This document shows positions 17,101 through 26,209 of a stretch of 47,609 bases of DNA, one piece after another (the first letter of the stretch is position 1; each line of letters opens with the position of its first letter). The stretch comes from a virus. Under the pieces are notes generated by a model. The model saw nothing but the letters and a program-made list of their open reading frames with translations. It did no database searches and had not been told where the DNA came from. Made by a program: the position numbers and the translations under genes. The stretch spans positions 1 through 47,609 of IMG/VR virus record IMGVR_UViG_3300032053_000130; one strand, 5' to 3'.

Positions 17101-20100
17101 ATCTGTACTGGCAACGATTCTTCAATAATTTCGTAATTTCCAGCATTGTCAACACCGCGATACTTTACAATGTATTGACCAGTACTAGAAAGCGTCAATA
17201 CGACCGAAGATGCAGGACCTAATATTGTCGGATCTGTTCCATCAGTGCTATATAATATCCTGTTAGTACCTGACGATGACTGATGATATGGATCAGGTAA
17301 CGGTACTTCATAATCATTAGAAGTAATCGTAACTGTGACATTATTTACCGTCCAACCACTAATAGCATCATCAGTTGAAATCGGCGGATTAGTATCCAAC
17401 TTTAATGTATTGCGACTAGACAATTGTGGTATAGAAGTGTTTGTAGTCTGTCGACCACGCTTGTCAACTACTATAGTCGTTATGTCTTTCGGGCCTTGTA
17501 TGTCATACGACGGTATAGGCGGAACTATATCGTCAGGATAGATAAACGGATCAGTCTTGTCAGAAAAGTCAACTTCAATATCAGGATCATCAATGTCACC
17601 AATAATTATTTGCTTAGCGTTAGATCCTAATGCTGTATCAAACAATGTACAATACGTATAGTCTACTTCAACATTGTCACTAATTAATGGCACTGCATTG
17701 GCTGTAATCGTTATTTGATTTCCTGACACAGAAACGACAGCATATGTTTCTAACTGTGTTTTATTTTGCACTCTAGTAGCAGCAGTTAGTGTCTCATATG
17801 TCGTATTGATCTGTAATGTTTGATATACGCAAGTGAATGGTCCCGGACCAGACACACTTATTAATGTAGAATGCTCATTAAACACAAACACATTAGGACT
17901 TGAAACTTCAGCTTTTATTGATGGTCGTAATGGAATATCAGATGGATCGAGTCTATACCACCCATTATCACCATTTGGTGAGAAATCTGTATAATCAGTA
18001 TTCTTTACAATACTTACATTAACTACAGGAGCTCGATTCAAAATTGCAACAGTCGCACCAAGATCTTTTACATCTTCAGTGTTACCGGCAGCATCAACGG
18101 CAAACCACTTAATAGTACTAACGCCATTTTCAAGAAGGTCAATTGTTGTACCTTCAGGTGATAATGTTGTAGGCTGACCATTTATTGCATAATAGACATG
18201 ACTGATGCCGCAATAGATATAACTGACTTTGATAACGTCAGTATCTACAAACGCTTCGTTAGTATAGATCTTGTTGTCAGAAATGTAACTTACAGTTAAT
18301 GTAGTAGCTGTTGTTTCGTTGTATACGTTAGAAACACTAAACAAGAACTTATGAGCGATCGTAAGTTCGTTTTTAGTGTCATCTTTAGTCGATATTATTT
18401 CATCTGTTATTGTATATTGCCTATCATCTACGGGCTTCAAGAATATACGTAATGGATCTGATACTACTATTTCTGGTTTTGCTCGATTTAATGACTGTAT
18501 ACCGATGCCTGCATTAGTTATATCAATCCAATGATTTGCGAGAGCATTACGATAAGTATCAGCTACTCGAATTTGAGTCGCCGATATTCTAACTGCGTAG
18601 TAATATCTACCAGTCAATAACGGATCAGGCAATTGCACCGTTGTTTGAAACTGTAGTACATTACCCGTATTAAGATTATGTGACACTGATGTCGTTAAAA
18701 AATTAGTCAGAGCGTCAGCTGTAAACACTTTGACAGTTGAATCTACGTTCATTACATTCAAATACGTCATCATTGACGACCAATCAGTATATGTCGTCAA
18801 ATTTTGTCGCAATGAATCTGTCAACATCGGATAAAAATCATTATTTTCAATTACATGGGCCCACGACAAGATTATATTGAGATCATTGTATGCATTAATT
18901 GCAGTAGCATCAGTCGCAGTACTTGGCTCAATAAAATCATAATCAAACAGACGTTCTTGTGGTGTTTCTACGTTTCCAGAAACATCAACAGAGAAATATA
19001 TCAGTCGAATTACTTTTGAAGTATAAGGTAATTGTATCGGTCCATCTTCAGGATGATACTCTAAAGTAGGATCTTCATCGAACTGATAGATTATCTTACT
19101 TACACCTGAAGTAATATCTACAGCTGAAAACGAAATATCAGGTGTAGTAGTATAATATCCACTACCATGATCTGGAACTACTGTCAAAGTAGTAACTGGA
19201 GCAGTGGAATCTAACTGATAAACTTTCTCTACAGTTGCTGTCTCAGTGTCAGTACTTGCAGTAGCAGCTACTTCCCAAATACCATCACCAGGAAGCACAA
19301 AATGACCAGTATAATTTACATACAAATACGTTTCTGTAAATGTATGAGGATACATGTCAACACTAAGACCAAATACAGTCTCTGTTGCATCATATGTTCC
19401 TGGACTTACAAACTTAATTTCTGATGTGGATAATCCTGAACCACTAGTTGGCGATGTAACTGTAACATAACCAGTACCCGCTAAGCCATCAGAACCAGTC
19501 TCTGTAGCTATCGGTACATCACCACCAATTGTATTATTGATCTGATCAATAATGTCTTGTATTGACGTCTTTGTGGAATCTACACCGCGAATGTTAATGA
19601 CAATTGGTGTATTAGACTGATCAATCTCAAGAGCAATAAATGAACCACCGGACAAATCAATCAGTCCAGTGATTTGAACAGTACTTGTATACGTTGCTGT
19701 TGTGGGTTTGTTTCTAGGCGCAATCTTGTACTGTAATTGAGTTACTAAGTCAGGTTTAGTAGTTAGTAATCCGATTTGTGGTGATGATTTATACCAACCG
19801 TTTTCACCATTAATCGGAAAACTTTCAGTCATCAATACTTGTAAAGCACCAGTCGAAATTTCAACTCTAAACGGTATTGACTCTTTAACAGTCTCAACGT
19901 TTCCAGCATTATCCACAGAGAAGAACTTTACAACATATAAACCTGACGTCTTGATCTCAAATGATGTTGCAGGCGTCAAATCTCTAGTTGGAGTAGTGCC
20001 ATTTGTAGTATAGTATGTTGACTGTTGACCAGAAGCAGAATCAGTTATAGTGAAGTTAATAGTTACAGGTACATGAACGACGTCTAACGGAACTGTAATA

Positions 20101-20651
20101 GCAGTCGTCGGTGCGTCGTTATCGTACTTGAAGACTATAGTTTGAATATCTTCTTTGTTACTAGCAGTATCTGTAGCATAGACCTGCAAATAGTGAATAC
20201 CTTCACCAGGTATTGTAAGAGCTACAGAGTATTCTTGGAATGTAGTGCCGTCCCAAGAGTAATAGATTTTGTCAACGCCAGAAACAATATCATTAGCAGT
20301 TATTGTTATGACCGGTAGTGATTGATACCAACCATTTTCACCATCGGGTTGGATATTGACATGAATTGTAGATACCGGAGCAATACCGTCAATCTTGACA
20401 GATTCAGTCTGTACAGCATTTGCTTCACTAGTAGATATACTAATTGAGTAGTATTTTACAGTTGTCGTGCCTTCAGTCTCAATAATGAACGGTGTAGTAT
20501 ATAGTCGTCTAGACGGATTTATGAGAATTAATGGATCTGATCCATCTAATGTATAGTACGAATGACTGGGTTCATTAGTCTCTAGTATGACAGCAAAAAA
20601 GCTAGTACACCAACTAGTGGATATATTACTATTTGTTACAGGTATTGCCAA
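14178..20651 (-). CDS. Giant baseplate wedge protein: Ig/OmpL47-like repeats fused to P2 I-like domain (2157 aa)
   Basis: Residues 1-1400 hold about ten copies of an extracellular-type beta domain. A recurring unit is DG-NGWY---P-I---A-D--SGV--iYY-WD ... EGiH-L-fYsVDnaGNvE-vk...lD--aP-T, which resembles OmpL47/Ig-like domains, with chitobiase-C-type variants (TNGTTPTRDLTPATSF). Two more Ig-like domains follow (SGIDVDTVRIVVDDI; SGVDLRTVSVKIANT). Residues about 1687-1865 form a helical domain from DRWYQYHIDIVNRILGN to LKLVKPAHTYFLLRYVF, matching the tail protein I/gp48 wedge family, and a beta-rich tail ends the protein. The start is TTG at 20651 with GAGGT spaced well; the next Met is some 270 residues in. 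Being directly after the J-like gene matches the P2 order J-I. The role is baseplate wedge, with the Ig array projecting outward or bracing the wedge (inference). Confidence 0.82.
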   Translation of the reverse strand: MAIPVTNSNISTSWCTSFFAVILETNEPSHSYYTLDGSDPLILINPSRRLYTTPFIIETEGTTTVKYYSISISTSEANAVQTESVKIDGIAPVSTIHVNIQPDGENGWYQSLPVITITANDIVSGVDKIYYSWDGTTFQEYSVALTIPGEGIHYLQVYATDTASNKEDIQTIVFKYDNDAPTTAITVPLDVVHVPVTINFTITDSASGQQSTYYTTNGTTPTRDLTPATSFEIKTSGLYVVKFFSVDNAGNVETVKESIPFRVEISTGALQVLMTESFPINGENGWYKSSPQIGLLTTKPDLVTQLQYKIAPRNKPTTATYTSTVQITGLIDLSGGSFIALEIDQSNTPIVINIRGVDSTKTSIQDIIDQINNTIGGDVPIATETGSDGLAGTGYVTVTSPTSGSGLSTSEIKFVSPGTYDATETVFGLSVDMYPHTFTETYLYVNYTGHFVLPGDGIWEVAATASTDTETATVEKVYQLDSTAPVTTLTVVPDHGSGYYTTTPDISFSAVDITSGVSKIIYQFDEDPTLEYHPEDGPIQLPYTSKVIRLIYFSVDVSGNVETPQERLFDYDFIEPSTATDATAINAYNDLNIILSWAHVIENNDFYPMLTDSLRQNLTTYTDWSSMMTYLNVMNVDSTVKVFTADALTNFLTTSVSHNLNTGNVLQFQTTVQLPDPLLTGRYYYAVRISATQIRVADTYRNALANHWIDITNAGIGIQSLNRAKPEIVVSDPLRIFLKPVDDRQYTITDEIISTKDDTKNELTIAHKFLFSVSNVYNETTATTLTVSYISDNKIYTNEAFVDTDVIKVSYIYCGISHVYYAINGQPTTLSPEGTTIDLLENGVSTIKWFAVDAAGNTEDVKDLGATVAILNRAPVVNVSIVKNTDYTDFSPNGDNGWYRLDPSDIPLRPSIKAEVSSPNVFVFNEHSTLISVSGPGPFTCVYQTLQINTTYETLTAATRVQNKTQLETYAVVSVSGNQITITANAVPLISDNVEVDYTYCTLFDTALGSNAKQIIIGDIDDPDIEVDFSDKTDPFIYPDDIVPPIPSYDIQGPKDITTIVVDKRGRQTTNTSIPQLSSRNTLKLDTNPPISTDDAISGWTVNNVTVTITSNDYEVPLPDPYHQSSSGTNRILYSTDGTDPTILGPASSVVLTLSSTGQYIVKYRGVDNAGNYEIIEESLPVQIDKTAPETTVDALPPDGNNNWYVTSPSIDLDAVDPDSGVYRTYYKWDNVIAYSTYLSSLLIPSEGIHVLHFYSVDNVGNVESVKQHIFKLDTTIPITTDSITTNWTNDALLQLTIDAVHSSVYRTYYEFAVDPIIPPDPTTSSSYTVTEKIPFAASGIYNIKYFTVDNAGNVEAVKTASNSLRLDLEKPAVTSIDPANLVFTVQTHLTVNFADALSGIDVDTVRIVVDDIEYSTSKNSAFFSYTGVLPYNTLQVQVGPIASIPNFQDLDNVVIYANDNAGNALIPVVVGIFPTDTTAPYIRGFWPKHKAEDVSRDTNVMIFLDDDVSGVDLRTVSVKIANTTYTVLTTDVIAVTYSGLLPDVFLDVLDNNLYVTVGGIVVATANLTHDQYSTVKKVSVFLDAIPGFTAVVIDKDYDQISSLEFINLYHVQVNPTFTMFVARFEDNKNVYFIPRSRGYLLAITPSETFEDKYMVNVSVDARDYSNNVMTTENYFFTCKDIATPPREYRDRWYQYHIDIVNRILGNLESTYNKDSESTVFYGYFKSLALEIARSMQVTEDYSRDNYYQQTRSELLYQNLGYLLKFEPRADFSHDRYREVLLVLMQMFFKGSTKESLIEGLSVFLGVQSVSIREYLNNIAWQFMFSFDVNIGTIPIRNWDEFNANVTAVLKLVKPAHTYFLLRYVFSEIIRTKDIQDEIVRWDFAYRGTEDVRTDCAAKYKKAEIITENVTAQFDGTNNCCYAYYKPILNIAETKITTDPTDIQLVVTPAGPPISVISVNGFTGKICLSRNPLVTETVKIIYKFNKYVIYRELRLYTNTYTVTAGAFDLTKKALLNQVNVPSDAIIAYDIPEGLHAHICETRMFSDVHWGGLNEIVKKPEETLFFNASDFNHERVELDIKEKVNFGILAREQFELPIEQVMMRFAIPYLESVTTVDNEYGFCHETNAHPFTTNDLDSITNESTDMLFFWIERFFGGF

Positions 20652-20664
20652 GATCTACCTCACA

Positions 20665-23600
20665 TTAAATTGTGTGAATTACTAATGATTGCAAATTCAA
20701 GTAATCTAAGTCAGTGACCACGATATCTTTTGATCCTGTCTCGCCTGAAACATTGTATGCAGCAGTTATTACATAATTGTCAGGATTAGATCCGTCAGCA
20801 GTTGAAACGTATAATGAACCGTCACTGTCGATGAACCCTCTACTTAAACCATTTACAACATCATCACGCGAATTTACTAATTGTAATGCCACATCATTTG
20901 CACTAATTCTCCAGAACTTAGATACGTCACTAGCACTTCCAGCAGTACTATATCTTAGCACATTACTTGCAGTTCTATATGATGTTGTTATGCCTGTCTG
21001 ATAAACCGTCCATACAGTGTTAGATTGGATAATTTCATTAGCAATATGAGTACCGTCTGACACTGCCATTTTTGTCAATGGCATTATCACGTAGTCAACA
21101 CCGTTATTGTTGTCAGCTATTGCAATAATGTCACTCTGATTGATACGGTCACCCATATTTTTCTGATCAAACAATGTATATAATTCAGATGTTAACGTGT
21201 CAATAACTACAGGACTTTCAGCATTCAATCTAAGCTTAACTGTGAATTCAATGTCGACGTTTATTTCATTAGCTGATTTGACTAATACATCAGCAGTGAT
21301 GTGCCTACGAACATCTACTTTATCTTGTATTATCTTGACTAGTGAATTCACATTGTATGAAACAGTGATTGATTCTCCATATTTATACGACACAATAACG
21401 GTTTGACCATCAGTAATAGTTGACAACAATGATCTAGCAATACTAATATAGCCGAATTGCGTCGTCGGCATCTGTAGCACGTAATCATTGTTAATATCAT
21501 ACACTATAGTACCAGTAAGATCAATAACTACAATAGTGTATCTGTCAATTCCCTTTTTACCTAATGATTTATATTCTTGACCAACTAAACTAACGTTCTC
21601 GCTGTAATCAAATAAATCGCCAACTGGCAATCCGGTAGTTGCATCAAATAACAATTGAACACTGCGCTGAGCATCTACTGAATTACCTGTAAGCAATATG
21701 TTGTCAACTTTATTAAACAGATACTGCGTGCCTTCTTGTAATATCTGGCCTGTACTAGTAGTAACAGAATTTATAGACTCAACAGGCTGATTACTAAAAA
21801 TTGCAGGATCAGCCTTCTTATACTTGTATGTAACCCTAATTATATCTGTTAGTGCAATACCAATCAAAAAGTTAATAGCATTAGTGTCGTTGACGTCTAT
21901 AGATGTTCCGTTAGATTCAATTATGAATGACTCAACTACGTTTCCATTAACTAGTTGCGCTGTTGTTTCATTACCGACAGCACTAGCTATGACAACTTCA
22001 CCGACAACAGGTTCTACATACGAATAATCAGCTGATATAATATCGCCAGAAACTAATCCTGGTGGAAATGACAAGAATGAGAATGATATTTTACCTCGCT
22101 GATTAACTCCAACTGTTTTATAATATACTCGATAATCAACATCTCTTACTAATGGTGTCTTTGTCGAAGGTTGAATTGTTAACGAACCACTCGCAGGAGT
22201 AACTATATCAATTGCAATGCCATTTTGCGCATTGCTCAGTGTAGTTGCCAACTTAAGAGTTGTATTCGTCAACCTAATAGCGTAATAATCTACACCTGTA
22301 ACTAACGGACTAGGCAATGTGCCACCGACAGCAACTGCAATTCTAGCAGTATCACCTGTATGATAAACATGACCAACTGGAACTGTTACAACATTAGTTG
22401 ACGGGTCAATTGAACAACCACTAACACGATACAGATAAATCGTATCAGTCAAAATTGCAACATTTTTACCGAGTAAATTCGAATCCAAATAAGCATCAAT
22501 TTCACCACCAACAGCAGACGCTACGACGATCTCATTAACTACTGGTACTTTATACTCATAATCTGCAGTTACACTATCACCTAAAAATATCTGCATATCA
22601 AATACAATCTCTCCAGTAGATAAATCTAACGTATAATCAGTCTTCGGTATCTTTATCGCATTCTTGTAAAGCGTGAAATTACCAGTCAAGTCAAAAGAAT
22701 CTGACTTTGTCACGTTAATTATCTCTTGTACTAAATACGCAGGATATGCAGCTGATACATCAGCATTTGTTATGTCGACTCTCATATTTGTAGCACTTGA
22801 TGCACTATCTGCTGTAGTAGTAACAATGTCAACATCTTCTCTGTAATTGCCCTTGTACAGAAATCCAAATGACTCTGTTTCACTAACAGTCACACTACCC
22901 TTGAAATATATGTCAACCTTACCAAACGCATGTTGCTTTCTTACAGAGTCATAGTCGCGCTGCATTAATACGTGCCCAGCATCAACAACTAATACATCAT
23001 CAACATATTGTGTTTCAATCGCTGTTCTCAAATATCCGTCCCTAGTACCTACATCTAATCCTGTAAATGCTAACATCGCTCTACTAGCTAAACTTCTATT
23101 TGACTCAATATCTGTTCCGCCCTCTGTCGGCCTAACATTTGTCACCTGTAATTGTGTAAACGTTGAATTGTTAATAGTGTTAGAACCAACATTAGTGATT
23201 TCACCTGTAGTAACTGCCTGAACTGAAACATTGATTTCGTATCTTTGAGTTGCTTCATTGAAATACTGATTTATTGACCCGATCAACATTTGTGCCTGTG
23301 TTAATGTCTGAAAGTTAATTGCAGGTTTAGCTGATGTTGATGTCGTTGAAACAATCGTTCCCTGAGGAATTGTTATAGTTGCTAATGGCTTTACTTGTGT
23401 ATAGAATACAACAGTTCCTACAGAAGCTAAAGCTGCGTTTCTAAATACCATGAAGTTGTTTGCCAATTTATCGAACGCAAAATCTATTACAGCTTGAGTC
23501 TCACTGTCACTAGTGAACTGCCATGCAGCTTTTAATTGCTGCTTATATGTTGATTGCGAAACTGCGATTGATGTCCCTGTATTATTCGGGTCGTCAATTT

Positions 23601-24216
23601 CTAATAATGTAATGAACGATGACGATCTCGATAGAAAGTCAACATATGTATAGAGAAATCCAAATTCTGACGCATGAGGATCAATGTGAATGTCTCGAGT
23701 CATTGTCCCGGGCTTAACGTCAATTTTAGGATAACGATCTAATACCTTTGTGATCATTGATATCGTTACGTCACTAGCAGTTCGCACTGGAAACTCGACC
23801 AACTTTGTTGACAAAATCAACGGCGTATCATAAATTTCAATTGAATACAGACTTTCTTCTTCTGAATTGTTAACAGCAGTTATCACGTAATACTGAGTTT
23901 TAGTATCTAACAACTCAATATGAGTATAAGCAAACATTAGTACTTGCGTGACTGTTTCTGTAGTAGTAGTTATTCTGTTGCCACCAATATTCTGTACAGT
24001 TGTAACAGTGTTAGTAACAACATCTTTTATTTCACTATAAGTTGTCATTAGTTCGTCATTCAATTTCACATAACTACTAACACCACCACCTGAAGTAGTA
24101 GAATTATAGATATTGTAACCTTTGACATCAGGTTCAGGATTAGCAATCCATCGAACTATAATGGAATTACTTGAAGCCTCAGTTGTCAATCCGGTAGGTT
24201 GCGACGGTCTTGCCAT
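20665..24216 (-). CDS. Baseplate wedge protein, J/gp6-like, with N-terminal FN3 domain (1183 aa)
   Basis: Residues 1-135 form a fibronectin type III domain (PSQPTGLTTEASSNSIIVRW ... KGYNIYNSTTSGG ... TKTQYYVITAVNN). The J-like part starts with ISMITKVLDRYPKIDVKPG, TRDIHIDPHASEF (about 150-190). It goes on to ESNRSLASRAMLAFTGLDVGTRDGYL and YVDDVLVVDAG (about 372-415), the classic s--sRa----t-v-GT--gY---a------V--v-vv-aG of phage baseplate J/gp6/gp47 proteins. Between and after these are inserted beta modules (TGEIVFD---FLGDSVTADYEY). The end (VNSLVKIIQDKVDVRRHITADVLVKSANEINVDIEFTV... MGDRINQSDIIAIADNNNGVDYV) also fits J-family C-termini. The ATG has an AAGGAA site. J/gp6 forms the ring that joins wedges around the hub. 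At 1183 aa it is much larger than usual family members. Confidence 0.88.
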   Translation of the reverse strand: MARPSQPTGLTTEASSNSIIVRWIANPEPDVKGYNIYNSTTSGGGVSSYVKLNDELMTTYSEIKDVVTNTVTTVQNIGGNRITTTTETVTQVLMFAYTHIELLDTKTQYYVITAVNNSEEESLYSIEIYDTPLILSTKLVEFPVRTASDVTISMITKVLDRYPKIDVKPGTMTRDIHIDPHASEFGFLYTYVDFLSRSSSFITLLEIDDPNNTGTSIAVSQSTYKQQLKAAWQFTSDSETQAVIDFAFDKLANNFMVFRNAALASVGTVVFYTQVKPLATITIPQGTIVSTTSTSAKPAINFQTLTQAQMLIGSINQYFNEATQRYEINVSVQAVTTGEITNVGSNTINNSTFTQLQVTNVRPTEGGTDIESNRSLASRAMLAFTGLDVGTRDGYLRTAIETQYVDDVLVVDAGHVLMQRDYDSVRKQHAFGKVDIYFKGSVTVSETESFGFLYKGNYREDVDIVTTTADSASSATNMRVDITNADVSAAYPAYLVQEIINVTKSDSFDLTGNFTLYKNAIKIPKTDYTLDLSTGEIVFDMQIFLGDSVTADYEYKVPVVNEIVVASAVGGEIDAYLDSNLLGKNVAILTDTIYLYRVSGCSIDPSTNVVTVPVGHVYHTGDTARIAVAVGGTLPSPLVTGVDYYAIRLTNTTLKLATTLSNAQNGIAIDIVTPASGSLTIQPSTKTPLVRDVDYRVYYKTVGVNQRGKISFSFLSFPPGLVSGDIISADYSYVEPVVGEVVIASAVGNETTAQLVNGNVVESFIIESNGTSIDVNDTNAINFLIGIALTDIIRVTYKYKKADPAIFSNQPVESINSVTTSTGQILQEGTQYLFNKVDNILLTGNSVDAQRSVQLLFDATTGLPVGDLFDYSENVSLVGQEYKSLGKKGIDRYTIVVIDLTGTIVYDINNDYVLQMPTTQFGYISIARSLLSTITDGQTVIVSYKYGESITVSYNVNSLVKIIQDKVDVRRHITADVLVKSANEINVDIEFTVKLRLNAESPVVIDTLTSELYTLFDQKNMGDRINQSDIIAIADNNNGVDYVIMPLTKMAVSDGTHIANEIIQSNTVWTVYQTGITTSYRTASNVLRYSTAGSASDVSKFWRISANDVALQLVNSRDDVVNGLSRGFIDSDGSLYVSTADGSNPDNYVITAAYNVSGETGSKDIVVTDLDYLNLQSLVIHTI

Positions 24217-24229
24217 ATTGTTCCTTCCC

Positions 24230-25714
24230 TTAACTCATCAACGGCTTGTTAAAATACAATGTCGTATTCATTGCAATAGCAGTTGCAGCTTGTGACACAA
24301 TTGATGCACTTATCTCGTAAAAATTGTAATCATAGTCACTTTGCTGCACGACTATATTGTCAAAATAACTGAAAAACTCTTCATCAGTAACTTCTTGATA
24401 TTGAGATTGCTGTAGCTGCAAATCCTTTATCTTACTACCACCATCAATTATCTCACTCTTAAATTTCGGATCATAATACTCTTGTACTTTAGCTGTACCA
24501 ATATATGAAACTAATGATGTTCCCCACCATGAATGAGCCTTGTTCGAGCCCTTTATGGCAATAGTGAATTTCAATACATCTTGCATTAACTTCTGTTCAT
24601 CTTGTACTGTAATCAATTCACCAAGCTTATCATAGTCAAAATCATTCAATTGACCTGTGCGCTTGCACTTCTTGCATTTGTTAACATCAACCTGATAACT
24701 CACTGAAATTATATCTGTCGGATTCACGCTTCTATAATTATACGTCACTGTCACTGCATCTGTCGTCTTTGGCTTCAGTCCCAACACTATCAAGCCTGTA
24801 TTCGGATCAAAATTCAATGGTGACACTCTTTGACCATTGACTTTAACAATGATCTGTGTTACCATCGTAGTAGACGGGTCAGTGCTTAATTTTGATCTTG
24901 GCGGAATTATCGGTTTATTCTGTGTGTAAAACCTATCTTCAAGACCCGTAAATTGATATGAATCATCTTCATTTTGAACTAAAATATCGTTTGTTTGCTT
25001 TTCTCTATCAAATACTAATGTACTGCTTTTCAATGTAGTATCATTAACGATTGTCCAACCGTCAGGTGCTAAATAGTAATATGAAACTAGTACGTCATGT
25101 CCTAAAGCCGGTGTCTCTTTAACAACTATAGCTCCAGTGTTTGCATTAAATGAAGTTACTTTAGCTTTATAGCTATACGTTACAGTGACAGTCGCACCGA
25201 AAACCGGTGCTTCTTTTAGCATTATTTTGCCGTATTTAGGTTCAATAGAGTCAATGTCAACAATGACAGAATCGACAATAACTGTTACATCATTTGCAGT
25301 CAATTGAACTGCAAAGATGTTATAGCTAGACATTAATGGTCTATGTTGTGTGACTAGTAATTTGTCTGTGCCGGTGAACTGCGCTGATGCATCTTCATCA
25401 TGAACTATAACTTGTACTGTAGCGTCTGTAGTTCTTGATGCTATTTGTTTTTTATTTGCACCGTTGTAAACAGGTACTCGAGATACAACAAAGTTAGAAT
25501 TAGTTCCGAGAATTTGACTAGTTACATCTTGTTCGTATAGTACTTCAGATTTGTTATTCTTGTCCCATAGAACATTATTAACTCTAACTGAAGCGTCATT
25601 CATATTAGCAACAAATGAATTCAAATATACAGTCTTGAAGTCAATGTCGACTGCGTGATCTTCCTCAACTATTCTATGATCACAATAGCGCAGTAATTTA
25701 GAATCGTATGACAT
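24230..25714 (-). CDS. Baseplate protein, probably with C-terminal W/gp25-like domain (494 aa)
   Basis: The first 340 residues are beta-rich, with two copies of a module that begins DA-AQFTGTDKLLVTQHRP (about 108) and DDSYQFTGLEDRFYTQNKP (about 250). Each ends in a strand pair of the type TG-I-L--P--G--V-VTY-Y. A CKKCKRTG knuckle near residue 352 may bind metal as half of a zinc site. The last 130 residues (LKFTIAIKGSNKAHSWWGTSL, a helix, then a strand-rich end) follow the general gp25/W plan. The gene lies directly before the J-like gene, which is the P2 W-J and T4 25-6 order. The gp25 assignment is therefore pattern plus synteny, not a motif match. Its start overlaps the previous stop (TAATG). 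Confidence 0.6.
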   Translation of the reverse strand: MSYDSKLLRYCDHRIVEEDHAVDIDFKTVYLNSFVANMNDASVRVNNVLWDKNNKSEVLYEQDVTSQILGTNSNFVVSRVPVYNGANKKQIASRTTDATVQVIVHDEDASAQFTGTDKLLVTQHRPLMSSYNIFAVQLTANDVTVIVDSVIVDIDSIEPKYGKIMLKEAPVFGATVTVTYSYKAKVTSFNANTGAIVVKETPALGHDVLVSYYYLAPDGWTIVNDTTLKSSTLVFDREKQTNDILVQNEDDSYQFTGLEDRFYTQNKPIIPPRSKLSTDPSTTMVTQIIVKVNGQRVSPLNFDPNTGLIVLGLKPKTTDAVTVTYNYRSVNPTDIISVSYQVDVNKCKKCKRTGQLNDFDYDKLGELITVQDEQKLMQDVLKFTIAIKGSNKAHSWWGTSLVSYIGTAKVQEYYDPKFKSEIIDGGSKIKDLQLQQSQYQEVTDEEFFSYFDNIVVQQSDYDYNFYEISASIVSQAATAIAMNTTLYFNKPLMS

Positions 25715-26178
25715 TATATTACTTCTTGTTCAACTGTTAAGAATGTATGCTTGGTATCAAACAGTGAATTAATGGTTTCAATATCAGTCCTGAATTCACC
25801 CTTTGATATACGTAATAAATGCACTTGTTCTTGTAATTGTTCTATCTCATCCATCAGCTTTCTTATTTTGTGTTCGTAGTAATCTTTAACTTTTATGTTT
25901 TGATAAAACGGCTGCTTAACTCTTTGCACTAACAATGCAGCGTCAGCATCATCAACTTGATTTTGTACTTTTCTGTGAAACGTGTTATCGAAAGTTTTAG
26001 ATTTAGCATTAACTCTAGTAGCTTGATTCAATAATTCTAATCTTGTCTTTTGAAGCTTATTTGCTTCTAAAACCATGTGGTTTATTTGAGCGTCGACCTT
26101 ATTGAGTTCGCCCTGTAAGAAAGTTCGTAAATTGTCTAAATCTTGTTTTGAAAATATGCCCAAAAAATCAAATGCCAC
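25714..26178 (-). CDS. Small coiled-coil structural protein (154 aa)
   Basis: The start is GTG at 26178 with a very strong GGAGGT site. The protein is almost wholly alpha-helical, with heptad-like stretches (LRTFLQGELNKVDAQINHMV...; YYEHKIRKLMDEIEQLQEQV). It opens with a short hydrophobic MAFDFLGIFSKQDL segment. Small coiled-coil proteins of this kind often act as trimerisation or bundle elements in T4-like wedges (compare the gp6-gp7-gp53 helical core). It sits between the 1881-aa and W-like genes and is translationally coupled to the latter. A wedge-core or adaptor role is inferred; the family is not recognised. Confidence 0.65.
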   Translation of the reverse strand: MAFDFLGIFSKQDLDNLRTFLQGELNKVDAQINHMVLEANKLQKTRLELLNQATRVNAKSKTFDNTFHRKVQNQVDDADAALLVQRVKQPFYQNIKVKDYYEHKIRKLMDEIEQLQEQVHLLRISKGEFRTDIETINSLFDTKHTFLTVEQEVI

Positions 26179-26209
26179 CTTGTACCTCCATAGTTATCGC
26201 ACTATCAAA

